DNA of 14,600 nucleotides from CAZFLD01 sp964519835 (GTDB taxonomy: Bacteria; Spirochaetota; Spirochaetia; DSM-27196; CAZFLD01), in contig CAZFLD010000090.1 in the NCBI GenBank assembly GCA_964519835.1, positions 1 to 14,600 on the forward strand, written 5' to 3'. Below, piece by piece: positions 7,488 through 14,002 of the stretch. The number at the start of each line of letters is the position of its first letter. Position 1 is the stretch's first letter. The notes below the pieces were generated by a model. That model was not told the DNA's origin. It worked only from the letters and a program-made list of their open reading frames with translations, and searched no databases. The position numbers and the translations under genes were made by a program.

Positions 7488-7940
7488 TCAGCCTGCCTTT
7501 ACCGCCACGAGCGTCTCGATTTCCACCGGGATACCAAACGGCAGGCTGGACATGCCGACCGCCGCGCGCGCCGGTTTGCCCGCATCGCCGAACACTTCGG
7601 AGAATAGGTCGGTGGCACCGTTTACCACTTTCGGGTGGTCGCAGTAGCCGGCGACGGCGTTGACGTAGCCGGTTACCTTGAGGATGCGGTCAACGGCGTC
7701 CAGGCTGCCGAGGGCGGACTTGATGGCGGCGAGGTGATTGATTGCGGCGGCGCGCGCGTTTTGATATGCCTCTTCGGTTGTCACGCCCGCGCCGACTTGG
7801 CCGACTCGATCCGGACCTCCGCCTACGCCGGAGAGGTACAAAAGATCGCCGTGGCGGATCCAGGCGGAATAGTTGCCGGCGGGCGACACGGGCGTCTGTA
7901 GCTCGATGCCGAGTGATTGCAGTTTTTCTTCGATCGTCAT
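7488..7940 (-). CDS. RidA (YjgF/YER057c/UK114) family protein
   Basis: The 150-residue product is a cytosolic RidA-superfamily protein, of the longer bacterial subgroup that starts with IEEKLQSLGIELQTP and carries NYSAWIRHGDLLYLSGVGG. Family features include AYQNARAAAINHLAAIKSALG, VNGATDLFSEVFGDAGKPARAAVGMSSLPFGIPVEIE. The arginine in PARAAV aligns with the residue that binds the carboxylate in active imine deaminases, so 2-iminoacid deaminase activity is possible, though this subgroup is not well characterised. The start is ATG 7940, preceded by AAGGAG (7952-7947); the frame stays open further upstream but that part is terminator and repeat DNA. The gene lies 82 bases after the AAA+ gene, with a terminator in between. 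Confidence 0.9.
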   Translation of the reverse strand: MTIEEKLQSLGIELQTPVSPAGNYSAWIRHGDLLYLSGVGGGPDRVGQVGAGVTTEEAYQNARAAAINHLAAIKSALGSLDAVDRILKVTGYVNAVAGYCDHPKVVNGATDLFSEVFGDAGKPARAAVGMSSLPFGIPVEIETLVAVKAG

Positions 7941-7946
7941 GGTGTG

Positions 7947-7952
7947 CTCCTT
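7947..7952 (-). promoter_or_regulatory. Ribosome binding site of the RidA-family gene
   Basis: AAGGAG on the minus strand, six bases before ATG 7940, decides the start. The site begins only six bases after the T-run of the upstream gene's terminator. Confidence 0.75.
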
Positions 7953-7958
7953 GCTATC

Positions 7959-7995
7959 AAAAAAAGCCGGTTCCGAAGCGTCCGGCGGCACCGGC
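7959..7995 (-). terminator. Rho-independent terminator after the AAA+ gene, in the ridA leader
   Basis: On the minus strand GCCGGT (7995-7990) pairs with ACCGGC (7971-7966), with an inner CCG/CGG pairing possible, followed by seven T (7965-7959). It lies about 28 bases past the AAA+ stop codon. The T-run ends just before the ridA ribosome binding site, so ridA must be reached by read-through or by a promoter inside the AAA+ gene. Confidence 0.7.
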
Positions 7996-8020
7996 CGCGC
8001 GCCTTCTGCACCGGCCGCGC
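7988..8020. repeat. 13-bp tandem direct repeat
   Basis: GCACCGGCCGCGC occurs at 7988-8000 and again at 8008-8020, with a 7-bp spacer (20-bp period), just after the AAA+ stop codon. The first copy overlaps the 5' arm of the terminator. Confidence 0.8.
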
Positions 8021-8022
8021 CT

Positions 8023-9975
8023 TTAGCGCACAAAGTCGTCGCGCGCGGGGATGTCCGCCTTTGTAATCGTGCAAAGAATCTCCTCGGTCAACGGAGACAG
8101 GCGTGCGATGCGGTCGGCCTGGCGCTCGATGGCTTTCTCAAAGATGTTCCGCATGAGGCGGCCGTTGCCAAATGCCTTGTCGCGCCCTCCGTAGAACTCG
8201 AGGATGAGTTTGCGCAGGGCGCCGCGGGCCGGTTTGGTAAGCGTAAACGAGGCGTTTGACGCAAACAAGTCGAAAATGCGCCCGAGGTCCTTGGGGTCGT
8301 AGTGCTCGAAGTAGAAGTATCGAGAAAAGCGCGACTTCAACCCGGGGTTGGAGTTGATAAACTCCTGCATTTCATCGGGGTAGCCCGCCACTATCACGGC
8401 CATACGATCGCGCAAATCCTCCATCCGCTTGATCAATGTGTCGATGGCCTCTTGGCCAAAGTCGTTACCACCTGATCTGCGGGATGCGAGTGAGTATGCC
8501 TCGTCGATAAAGAGCACGCCGTCCATGGCCGACTCCACCACTTCGTCCACCTTGGTCGCGGTTTGTCCCACAAAGCCGGCTACCATTCCCGCACGGTCCG
8601 TCTCTACCAGGTGGCCGCTCTCGAGCATGCCCAACGCCTTGTAGATGCGACCCAAGTAGCGGGCGATTGTCGTCTTGCCCGTTCCGGGCGGGCCGTAAAA
8701 CACGGCGTGTTTTGTCATCGGAGTAACCGGAAGGTCACGCTTTTCTCGCTCTTGATGGATCCTCATCAAGTTCACAAAGGTGGCGATTTGTTCCTTGATC
8801 TTCGCCATGCCGATAAGCGAGTCGAGCTCCGCGAGGATGTCCTCTATCGTCTCGTCTTCCGGCGATTCGCGACGAATTGTCCGCGGCTTTTTCTTCTCGG
8901 TTTGTGTCTCGGTGGTGTCCTCAGACTCGCCGTAGATAAGGATACGAACCCGCTTGAGGAAGGCCGATGTGTCTTCCCCCGCAGTCCCGTCGGCCTTGCT
9001 CAGCACTTGGACAAAGCCAAACAGGACGCGCGCTGTCCGGTCGAAATGAGACGAGTTGTGTTCCTGATCGTAGTTTCTGAGGTACGCGAGGGCCCGCAGT
9101 CCCATGCCCTCCTGCCGACGTGCGTTTTTCTTGATCTCGTTGCGAAAACGGTCCCAGTAGCGCAGAATGGCGCGCCGTTGATGGAGGGGGAGCGAGTCGT
9201 AGCGAAATAGGTCAAAAACGAGGTCGCGATCCTCCACGATGGTCTGCCGGAGCGGCATAACCACAATCGAGACAAAAAGCTTCGCCTCGTCGGAGACCGT
9301 CGGATTGTTGCCGACCGCCAGGTACGAGAGATACAAAATGTCGTCGACAAGTGTATTCAGGAAGCCCGGCTCGCCGTTGAAGTTCCGGTACTCGTTAACC
9401 GCCGTGAACATTTTGCGAGCCTCGTCCACCAGGAACTTGAGGTTCTCGGCTCTGGCGCGCCTGTCCGCGTCGGCGTCTGTCGGGGCACCGGTTCCGACGT
9501 CCGGCGCCGTTCCCGGCTCGGGCGCTGTCGGCTCTTCGGTCTCCGGATCGATGCCGTGCGCCACGTCGGCCTTGTCCTGCAGGAGCTCGGTAAACGATTG
9601 TACCTGCGTGCCGGACCCGTTTGTGGTGAGGATGGTGCTGCCGGCGGCGGTGTTGACGTATACTTTGGTGGCGGCGATCCCGGTTCGGTAACTAACCGAG
9701 GCTACATCTGCAAAATTGATTATCTCCGGCCGCCCGGCGGAACGACCGTTTTGCATAAACAAGAGGCGGCGGTCGGTGATGCACAAAATGCCGGCGGCTC
9801 CCGTGCCCGAACCGGTTACAACGGTGCCTTTGTAAAAGCCTTCGAGCACGTCCTCGACGGTTTCGCCGTCGGAAAGAACACGATTTAGGCTTCCAAGAAG
9901 GTTTTCCTTGAATGAGACGTGGGTCCAGTTATCTATCGCAGCAAGCTGTGATTCGATGTCCTCAACGAGCGGCAC
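8023..9975 (-). CDS. Multidomain CbxX/CfqX-type AAA+ ATPase with PH-like and TerB-like regions
   Basis: Starting at GTG 9975 the product has 650 residues. Order: a PH-like beta region (about 14-139) including GILCITDRRLLFMQNG; an acidic Pro/Thr linker (143-170); a helical region (171-347) with VLSKADGTAGEDTSAFLKRV, similar to the Asp-rich TerB/DUF533 helix motif; a charged linker with EKKKPR; then an AAA+ module. In the AAA part I see Walker A GPPGTGKT (428-435), Walker B LFIDEA (488-493), sensor-like VIVAGYPDEM (527-536) and the NPGLKSRF arginine-finger loop (543-550), all intact. CbxX/SpoVK-type ATPases remodel partner proteins; the partner is not evident here. The start is chosen because GGGAGGGG (9988-9981) lies five bases upstream and a sigma70-like promoter sits just before it. 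The frame remains open to 10113, but that part is promoter and inserted repeat DNA. Confidence 0.88.
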   Translation of the reverse strand: MPLVEDIESQLAAIDNWTHVSFKENLLGSLNRVLSDGETVEDVLEGFYKGTVVTGSGTGAAGILCITDRRLLFMQNGRSAGRPEIINFADVASVSYRTGIAATKVYVNTAAGSTILTTNGSGTQVQSFTELLQDKADVAHGIDPETEEPTAPEPGTAPDVGTGAPTDADADRRARAENLKFLVDEARKMFTAVNEYRNFNGEPGFLNTLVDDILYLSYLAVGNNPTVSDEAKLFVSIVVMPLRQTIVEDRDLVFDLFRYDSLPLHQRRAILRYWDRFRNEIKKNARRQEGMGLRALAYLRNYDQEHNSSHFDRTARVLFGFVQVLSKADGTAGEDTSAFLKRVRILIYGESEDTTETQTEKKKPRTIRRESPEDETIEDILAELDSLIGMAKIKEQIATFVNLMRIHQEREKRDLPVTPMTKHAVFYGPPGTGKTTIARYLGRIYKALGMLESGHLVETDRAGMVAGFVGQTATKVDEVVESAMDGVLFIDEAYSLASRRSGGNDFGQEAIDTLIKRMEDLRDRMAVIVAGYPDEMQEFINSNPGLKSRFSRYFYFEHYDPKDLGRIFDLFASNASFTLTKPARGALRKLILEFYGGRDKAFGNGRLMRNIFEKAIERQADRIARLSPLTEEILCTITKADIPARDDFVR

Positions 9976-9980
9976 CGCAT

Positions 9981-9988
9981 CCCCTCCC
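9981..9988 (-). promoter_or_regulatory. Ribosome binding site of the AAA+ gene
   Basis: GGGAGGGG on the minus strand lies five bases before GTG 9975. It favours this start over ATG 10113, which lies inside the inserted element. Confidence 0.6.
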
Positions 9989-9994
9989 GCTGCA

Positions 9995-10022
9995 ATGATA
10001 GCGGTTTTTGTGGCGAGGTCAA
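9995..10022 (-). promoter_or_regulatory. Sigma70-type promoter of the AAA+ gene
   Basis: On the minus strand TTGACC (10022-10017) and TATCAT (10000-9995), each 5 of 6 to consensus, are separated by 16 bases. Transcription would begin near 9988, giving a leader of only about 13 bases, short but workable with the ribosome binding site at its very start. Confidence 0.6.
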
Positions 10023-10051
10023 AGTGCGGTGTGCGCCAATAACCCCTGCCG

Positions 10052-10060
10052 GTAGATTTG
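10052..10060. repeat. Left copy of the 9-bp flanking direct repeat (putative target-site duplication)
   Basis: GTAGATTTG, matching the copy at 10226-10234 across the MITE-like element. Confidence 0.65.
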
Positions 10061-10225
10061 GAATGTGTCACAAACCCTGGTGCTGGACAGACAAACAGCC
10101 GCCTGTCTGTCAAGGAGTTACGCGTAGCCTTTTACGGCTTGCGGAACTCGGACTGTATAGGCGCTCCAAACACTTGCCAAACAGGGAAATATTCGTTCTT
10201 CAGCACCAGGGTTTGTGACACTTCA
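10061..10225. mobile_element. MITE-like element with 21-bp terminal inverted repeats
   Basis: Perfect inverted repeats of 21 bp lie at 10065-10085 (starting GTGTCACAAACC) and 10201-10221. They are flanked, four bases further out on each side, by a 9-bp direct repeat GTAGATTTG (10052-10060 and 10226-10234) that looks like a target-site duplication. Counting between the direct repeats, the element is 165 bp. It has an inner 8-bp inverted repeat (10086-10093 with 10104-10111) and no frame that could encode a transposase, so it would need a transposase in trans. It sits between the end of ribH and the promoter of the AAA+ gene. The family is unknown to me. Confidence 0.78.
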
Positions 10226-10234
10226 GTAGATTTG
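10226..10234. repeat. Right copy of the 9-bp flanking direct repeat (putative target-site duplication)
   Basis: GTAGATTTG, identical to 10052-10060. A chance 9-bp match in such equivalent positions is unlikely. Confidence 0.65.
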
Positions 10235-10330
10235 AAGCTCGGCGCAATAAATGTCTATAGGCAGCAAGACGCCGCCGGAGCCGCCGGGGTCTGCAACGTT
10301 CAAAGACACCATGCCCTTTTGCACCGGACC

Positions 10331-10804
10331 CTACTCGATCTTGCCCAGCAGATCGACCATCTCGATGGCTGTAAGCGCGGCGTCCCAGCCCTTGTTTCCG
10401 GCTTTGACTCCGGCCCTTTCCACCGCCTGGGCGGTTGTGTCGGTCGTAAGGATGCCAAAAACGACTGGTAGGTCGGTGTCCATGGAAGCCGCGGCGATAC
10501 CCTTGGAAGCCTCCGCGGCCACGTAGTCAAAATGCGGAGTGTCGCCGCGAATCACCGCGCCCAGGCAGATTATCGCGTCGTACGAACCGGTTTTTGCCAT
10601 CCGTTTCGCGACGAGCGGAATCTCCCACGATCCGGGTGCTCGTGCTACTGTGATCGCCCCGTTGTCTACACCGTGGCGTTTGAGGCAGTCGAGCGCTCCG
10701 GTCAGGAGCGGCTCGGTAACAAACGAGTTGAATCGCCCCACGACTATCCCGTATCTGCCGGACTCGGCACGTAGTGTTCCTTCTATTACTCGAATCTCGC
10801 TCAT
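10331..10804 (-). CDS. ribH: 6,7-dimethyl-8-ribityllumazine synthase
   Basis: The 157-residue product condenses 5-amino-6-ribitylaminouracil with 3,4-dihydroxy-2-butanone 4-phosphate, the step before riboflavin synthase. Lumazine synthase signatures are all present: YGIVVGRFNSFVTEPLLTGALD (18-39), the APGSWEIPLVAKRM loop (56-69), CLGAVIRGDTPHFDYVA (79-95) with the catalytic His in PHFDYV, VVFGILTTD (113-121) and GNKGWDAA (135-142; most relatives have Glu rather than Asp here). ATG 10804 follows a GGAG about eight bases upstream. It is the last gene of the operon, 19 bases after the ribBA stop. Family members assemble into 60-mer capsids or pentamers; which applies cannot be told from sequence. 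Confidence 0.97.
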   Translation of the reverse strand: MSEIRVIEGTLRAESGRYGIVVGRFNSFVTEPLLTGALDCLKRHGVDNGAITVARAPGSWEIPLVAKRMAKTGSYDAIICLGAVIRGDTPHFDYVAAEASKGIAAASMDTDLPVVFGILTTDTTAQAVERAGVKAGNKGWDAALTAIEMVDLLGKIE

Positions 10805-10823
10805 TTGCTTCTCCTTGATTGTC

Positions 10824-12080
10824 CTATGATCTCTTGCCTACGGGGGCGCCGGCCGACATGAGGTGCCCCATGCGCGTGATTTTTGCGGCGATGTATTTTT
10901 CGTTTGTGATGTCTCGGCCGACATCGAGCGGAACGCGTTTGACGTCGATGCCTGCACAGCGGACCGCCTCATATTTGTCCGGATTGTTGGTAAGGAGACG
11001 CACGTTTTGAAGTCCCAGTTCGCGCAGGATTGCACCTGCCGCGGCATAGTTCCGTTCGTCCGGCCGTCTACCCAAATGTACGTTGGCGTCGACCGTGTCG
11101 AGTCCCGTGTCTTGAAGGGCGTAGGCGCGAAGCTTATCCACAAGCCCGATGCCACGCCCCTCCTGCCTCAGGTACAGCACCACCCCCGGCTCTTCCGAAA
11201 TCGCCCGCATTGCGGCCTCGAGCTGTGGACCGCAGTCGCAGCGCAGGGAGCCGAATGCCTCGCCGGTAAGGCACTCGGAGTGAATCCGAACGAGGGGTGA
11301 TTGCTCACCGCCGCCCATGGTGCTCAGGCTCACGATCTCCCCACAGCCGGGGTCGTTTGTGGTCCATACCGTAGCGGCGAACACTCCGAATCGCGTCGGC
11401 ATCCGTGTGTGCGCAATCGCGCGAACCGCGGCGTCACCCGTGAGCGAACGATAGAGCACGAGGTCGTCAACGCTCACCAGCGGCAGTCCGTGCTCGCTTG
11501 CCATGGCAAAAATACGCCCGCCGCGTGCCATCGTGCCGTCTTTGTCCATAACCTCGCAGATAACCGAGCTAGGAGTAAGCCCCGCGAGGCGCGCGAGGTC
11601 ACAGCCGGCCTCCGTGTGGCCGCGGCGCGCGAAAACGCCGCTTTCTTGCGCGACAATGGGAAAGATGTGGCCCGGTCGCGCAAGCTCCTTCGGTTCTTTT
11701 GCTTCCGAGGCCACTAGACGAATAGTATGGGCCCTGTCCGCTGCGGAGATGCCGCTTGCTATGCCGTGGGCGGCGTCGACACTTACGGTAAAGGCGGTGC
11801 CGTGGAGAGCGGTGTTGTGGGCCTCCTGCGGACCCAGACCAAGCGTGTCGGCCCGTTCCTGAGTGATGGTCTGACAGATCAGGCCGCGCCCTTCGCGTGC
11901 CATAAAGTTCACCGCCTCCGCAGTGGCGAAGTCGGCGGCGATCAAAAGGTCCGCTTCATTTTCCCGCTCGAAATCATCGACAACCAAGATCATGCCACCC
12001 TCGGCCACGGCGTCTATGGCTTGAGCAACACGATCGAGGGCCTTCCTCGTGGCCGGTCGTATGTCGTTGTAGTTGTGCAT
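10824..12080 (-). CDS. ribBA: Bifunctional DHBP synthase / GTP cyclohydrolase II
   Basis: The 418-residue fusion supplies both branches of riboflavin synthesis. The N-terminal RibB half (about 1-200) makes 3,4-dihydroxy-2-butanone 4-phosphate from ribulose 5-phosphate; it shows DDFERENEADL (35-45), the acidic metal-binding loop, and RRGHTEAGCDLARLAGL (152-168). The C-terminal RibA half opens the GTP ring; its zinc site C-x10-C-x-C is C270, C281 and C283 in SECLTGEAFGSLRCDCG, followed by YLRQEGRGIGLVDKLRAYALQD and TNNPDKYEA. I choose ATG 12080 because it matches the family N terminus and GGAGG lies five bases upstream inside the end of ribE; the frame is open further upstream only because it overlaps ribE. 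One base separates it from the ribE stop, so translational coupling is likely. Confidence 0.97.
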   Translation of the reverse strand: MHNYNDIRPATRKALDRVAQAIDAVAEGGMILVVDDFERENEADLLIAADFATAEAVNFMAREGRGLICQTITQERADTLGLGPQEAHNTALHGTAFTVSVDAAHGIASGISAADRAHTIRLVASEAKEPKELARPGHIFPIVAQESGVFARRGHTEAGCDLARLAGLTPSSVICEVMDKDGTMARGGRIFAMASEHGLPLVSVDDLVLYRSLTGDAAVRAIAHTRMPTRFGVFAATVWTTNDPGCGEIVSLSTMGGGEQSPLVRIHSECLTGEAFGSLRCDCGPQLEAAMRAISEEPGVVLYLRQEGRGIGLVDKLRAYALQDTGLDTVDANVHLGRRPDERNYAAAGAILRELGLQNVRLLTNNPDKYEAVRCAGIDVKRVPLDVGRDITNEKYIAAKITRMGHLMSAGAPVGKRS

Positions 12081-12081
12081 T

Positions 12082-12741
12082 CTAACCTCCGTATCCCCAA
12101 TGCTGCAGCAGGTCTCCGTTGATACGCGCCGCGTCCCGTCTGTTTGCCGCGTCCGTGCCTCCGAGGAGCCGCTCGGCATATCGCGCCAACACGTCCACCT
12201 CGATATTCACCGCGGCACCCGCTTGAAGCTCACGGAGAGCGGTCCGGCGCCACGTCTCGGGGATTATGTTTACGCGCACGCCCGAAGCGGCGAGCCGTGC
12301 GACCGTTAAGCTCACGCCATCTATGGCGATGGAACCCTCGGCCACACAGTAGCAACAAAGCTCTTTTGGCAACCGAACGGACAGGTAGACGTTTGCTCCG
12401 TCAAGCGTAACTTCGTCGACCGTACCGAGCCCGTCGATATGACCTTGCACCATGTGGCCCCCTAGTCGATCACCGACTCGCAAGGCGCGCTCGAGATTGA
12501 CCTTTGACCCTACCGCCAGGCCGCCGAAGTTGGTTTTCTTGAGTGTTTCCGCAAGGGTATCCACCTCAAAGCCGTTGGTGTGGACCTCCACGGCGGTCTG
12601 GCAGGCTCCGTTTATGGAGACAGAGTCGCCTTCGCGCAAGTCGTCGAGAATGGAATCACACGCAACAGAGAGCCGCAGATACTCGGCGCGTCGACGGATG
12701 GAGCGGACCGTGCCGACTTCTTCAACAAGACCGGTGAACAC
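12082..12741 (-). CDS. ribE: Riboflavin synthase, alpha chain
   Basis: The 219-residue product catalyses dismutation of two 6,7-dimethyl-8-ribityllumazine molecules into riboflavin and the ribitylaminouracil precursor. It has the diagnostic N terminus MFTGLVEEVGTV, and two internally similar lumazine-binding barrels: the first with SINGACQTAV (about 42-51) and the second with GHMVQGHIDG (about 94-103), GSIAIDGVSLTV (135-146) and INIIPET-like VNIIPETWRRTAL. In the first repeat the common NGVCLTV motif reads NGACQTAV, so one usually hydrophobic position is Gln. The start overlaps the end of ribD by 20 bases, which points to coupled translation. The enzyme is normally a homotrimer in the cytosol. 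Confidence 0.96.
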   Translation of the reverse strand: MFTGLVEEVGTVRSIRRRAEYLRLSVACDSILDDLREGDSVSINGACQTAVEVHTNGFEVDTLAETLKKTNFGGLAVGSKVNLERALRVGDRLGGHMVQGHIDGLGTVDEVTLDGANVYLSVRLPKELCCYCVAEGSIAIDGVSLTVARLAASGVRVNIIPETWRRTALRELQAGAAVNIEVDVLARYAERLLGGTDAANRRDAARINGDLLQHWGYGG

Positions 12742-13873
12742 TGGTACCGTCCTTTGCCGTGGCCGAGCCGGCGTGCGCCGCGTTGGTGATGTGGTCTACC
12801 CAGTCCTGTTTGTAGCCGCTGATCACGGCCTGGTCGCCAATTGTGCGGGAGCGGGTCCAAACCAGGCGGCGGGCTTGTTCCATCGTCGGCACCGGGCTCA
12901 TTTCGATGGCCGTGTTTGGACCACCCAAGAGCACAGGAGCCACGTAGACCGTTACCCGATCGAAGAGTTCGCGTTGCAAAAAGGTCGTGAGCAACTGCCG
13001 GCCGCCCTCGACCAAGACGGAACAGATGCCGAGGTCCGATAGGCGCCGCAAAGCTTCCTCAACATCTGCAGCTTCCACGATTTGTGCACCGGCCGCCTCT
13101 ATGTTTCTCGATTGGTGCTGATCAGCGCCCGCGCGGACCACGACGATGACCTCTTCCGGCCGCTCCGTTAGGAGCCTGCTTGTCAGCGGCAACCGTGCGC
13201 ATGAATCGAATACCACCGCGTAGGGTCGTCGTGTCGGTCCGTGGCGGACAGTAAGGAGCGGATCGTCGTGGAGCACCGTACCGATGCCGACCGCTACGGC
13301 GTCACAGCGCCCCCGCTCCAGGTGGGCCTGCTCTCGTGCCCTGTCGTCCGTAATCCAGGCGGACGAACCGTCGGCTGCGGCCAAACGACCATCCAAAGAC
13401 TGCGCCACCTTGATGTGGACAAACGGACGGCGGAGCACCATCTTGGTGTTAAAGCCCGCGTTGAGCTCGATTGCTTCTTGCCCGTCGACGCCCACCGATA
13501 CCGCCCTTCCGGCACGCTCCAGAATCGCCTTCCCTCGACCGCTCACGGCTGGGTTCGGATCGAGTTGGCCAAGAACAACACGATCAACGCCACTTCGAAC
13601 GACCAACGGCGCACACGGTGGGCGGTGTTTCTCCGGCGCGGAGTGAGAGCACGGTTCGAGATTGCAGTACAGAGTAGCCCCGCGGGCGGCCGTCCCGGCG
13701 CCGTCAATGGCAACTTCTTCGGCGTGCTTGGTACCGGGCCCGTTGTGGTGGCCGCGGCCGACAATTGTGCCGTGTTTGACGACTACGGCGCCTACCCACG
13801 GGTTTGGTGAGGGGGAACGCTCGGCCAAGCGGGCCTCACCCAACGCCTGCTGCATAAAAAAGGTGTCCAACAC
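12722..13873 (-). CDS. ribD: Bifunctional diaminohydroxyphosphoribosylaminopyrimidine deaminase / 5-amino-6-(5-phosphoribosylamino)uracil reductase
   Basis: The 383-residue protein performs the two steps after GTP ring opening. The N-terminal deaminase domain (about 3-145) has the zinc site H50-A-E52, C75 in NLEPCSH and C87 in RPPC; the spacing between the two cysteines is about three residues longer than usual. The C-terminal reductase (about 150-365) shows PFVHIKVAQSLDGRLAAADGSSAWITDDRAR and AVAVGIGTVLHDDPLLTVR, and ends with a VLVEGG-type substrate loop. I choose GTG 13873: GGGAGG (13884-13879) lies five bases before it. ATG 13897 is in frame but has no ribosome binding site. It is the first gene of the operon and lies downstream of the FMN riboswitch and terminator. 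Confidence 0.95.
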   Translation of the reverse strand: MLDTFFMQQALGEARLAERSPSPNPWVGAVVVKHGTIVGRGHHNGPGTKHAEEVAIDGAGTAARGATLYCNLEPCSHSAPEKHRPPCAPLVVRSGVDRVVLGQLDPNPAVSGRGKAILERAGRAVSVGVDGQEAIELNAGFNTKMVLRRPFVHIKVAQSLDGRLAAADGSSAWITDDRAREQAHLERGRCDAVAVGIGTVLHDDPLLTVRHGPTRRPYAVVFDSCARLPLTSRLLTERPEEVIVVVRAGADQHQSRNIEAAGAQIVEAADVEEALRRLSDLGICSVLVEGGRQLLTTFLQRELFDRVTVYVAPVLLGGPNTAIEMSPVPTMEQARRLVWTRSRTIGDQAVISGYKQDWVDHITNAAHAGSATAKDGTSVHRSC

Positions 13874-13892
13874 CGTTTCCTCCCGGAAACGG
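13873..13892 (-). promoter_or_regulatory. Hairpin enclosing the ribD ribosome binding site
   Basis: On the minus strand CCGTTTCC (13892-13885), loop GGGA and GGAAACGG (13880-13873) form a perfect 8-bp stem. The ribosome binding site GGGAGG spans loop and stem, and the last paired base is the first base of the GTG start. It could lower or regulate ribD translation independently of the terminator. Confidence 0.6.
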
Positions 13893-13908
13893 GGCATGAC
13901 GGAAGATC

Positions 13909-13948
13909 AAAAAAATGCCCCGACCCACAGAACACTGTGAATCGGGGC
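13909..13948 (-). terminator. Intrinsic terminator of the ribD leader (riboswitch expression platform)
   Basis: On the minus strand GCCCCGA (13948-13942) pairs with TCGGGGC (13923-13917), with an inner stem CACAG/CTGTG (13939-13935 with 13930-13926) and loop TGTT, followed by A and seven T (13915-13909). It lies between the FMN riboswitch and ribD, as expected for FMN-dependent premature termination. Confidence 0.9.
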
Positions 13949-13965
13949 AGGTCCACACCATTTGA

Positions 13966-13986
13966 CGTGAGATGAGATACCTCACG
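13966..13986 (-). promoter_or_regulatory. Small hairpin between riboswitch and terminator
   Basis: CGTGAG (13986-13981) can pair with CTCACG (13971-13966) on the minus strand. It lies between the aptamer and the terminator and may be part of the switching structure or a pause site; its role is not clear. Confidence 0.45.
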
Positions 13987-14002
13987 CCGATAGATGTGAT
14001 AC

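Larger units (their letters stand above)
9976..10330. other. Gene-free stretch between ribH and the AAA+ gene
   Basis: About 355 bp without a supported gene. It holds, from the AAA+ side, the ribosome binding site and promoter of that gene, the MITE-like element, and about 95 bp (10235-10330) downstream of ribH in which I see no clear terminator. Open frames crossing it on both strands are fortuitous. Confidence 0.7.

Noticed and set aside
10258..10290. Repeated CCGCCGGAGCCGCCGG sequence downstream of ribH as a terminator.
   Set aside because: The two halves are direct rather than inverted copies, so no stable hairpin with a T-run forms.
10019..10471. Plus-strand open frames across the MITE-like element and ribH as a small transposase or accessory gene.
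   Set aside because: They are antisense to ribH or cross the inverted repeats, with no recognisable motif.
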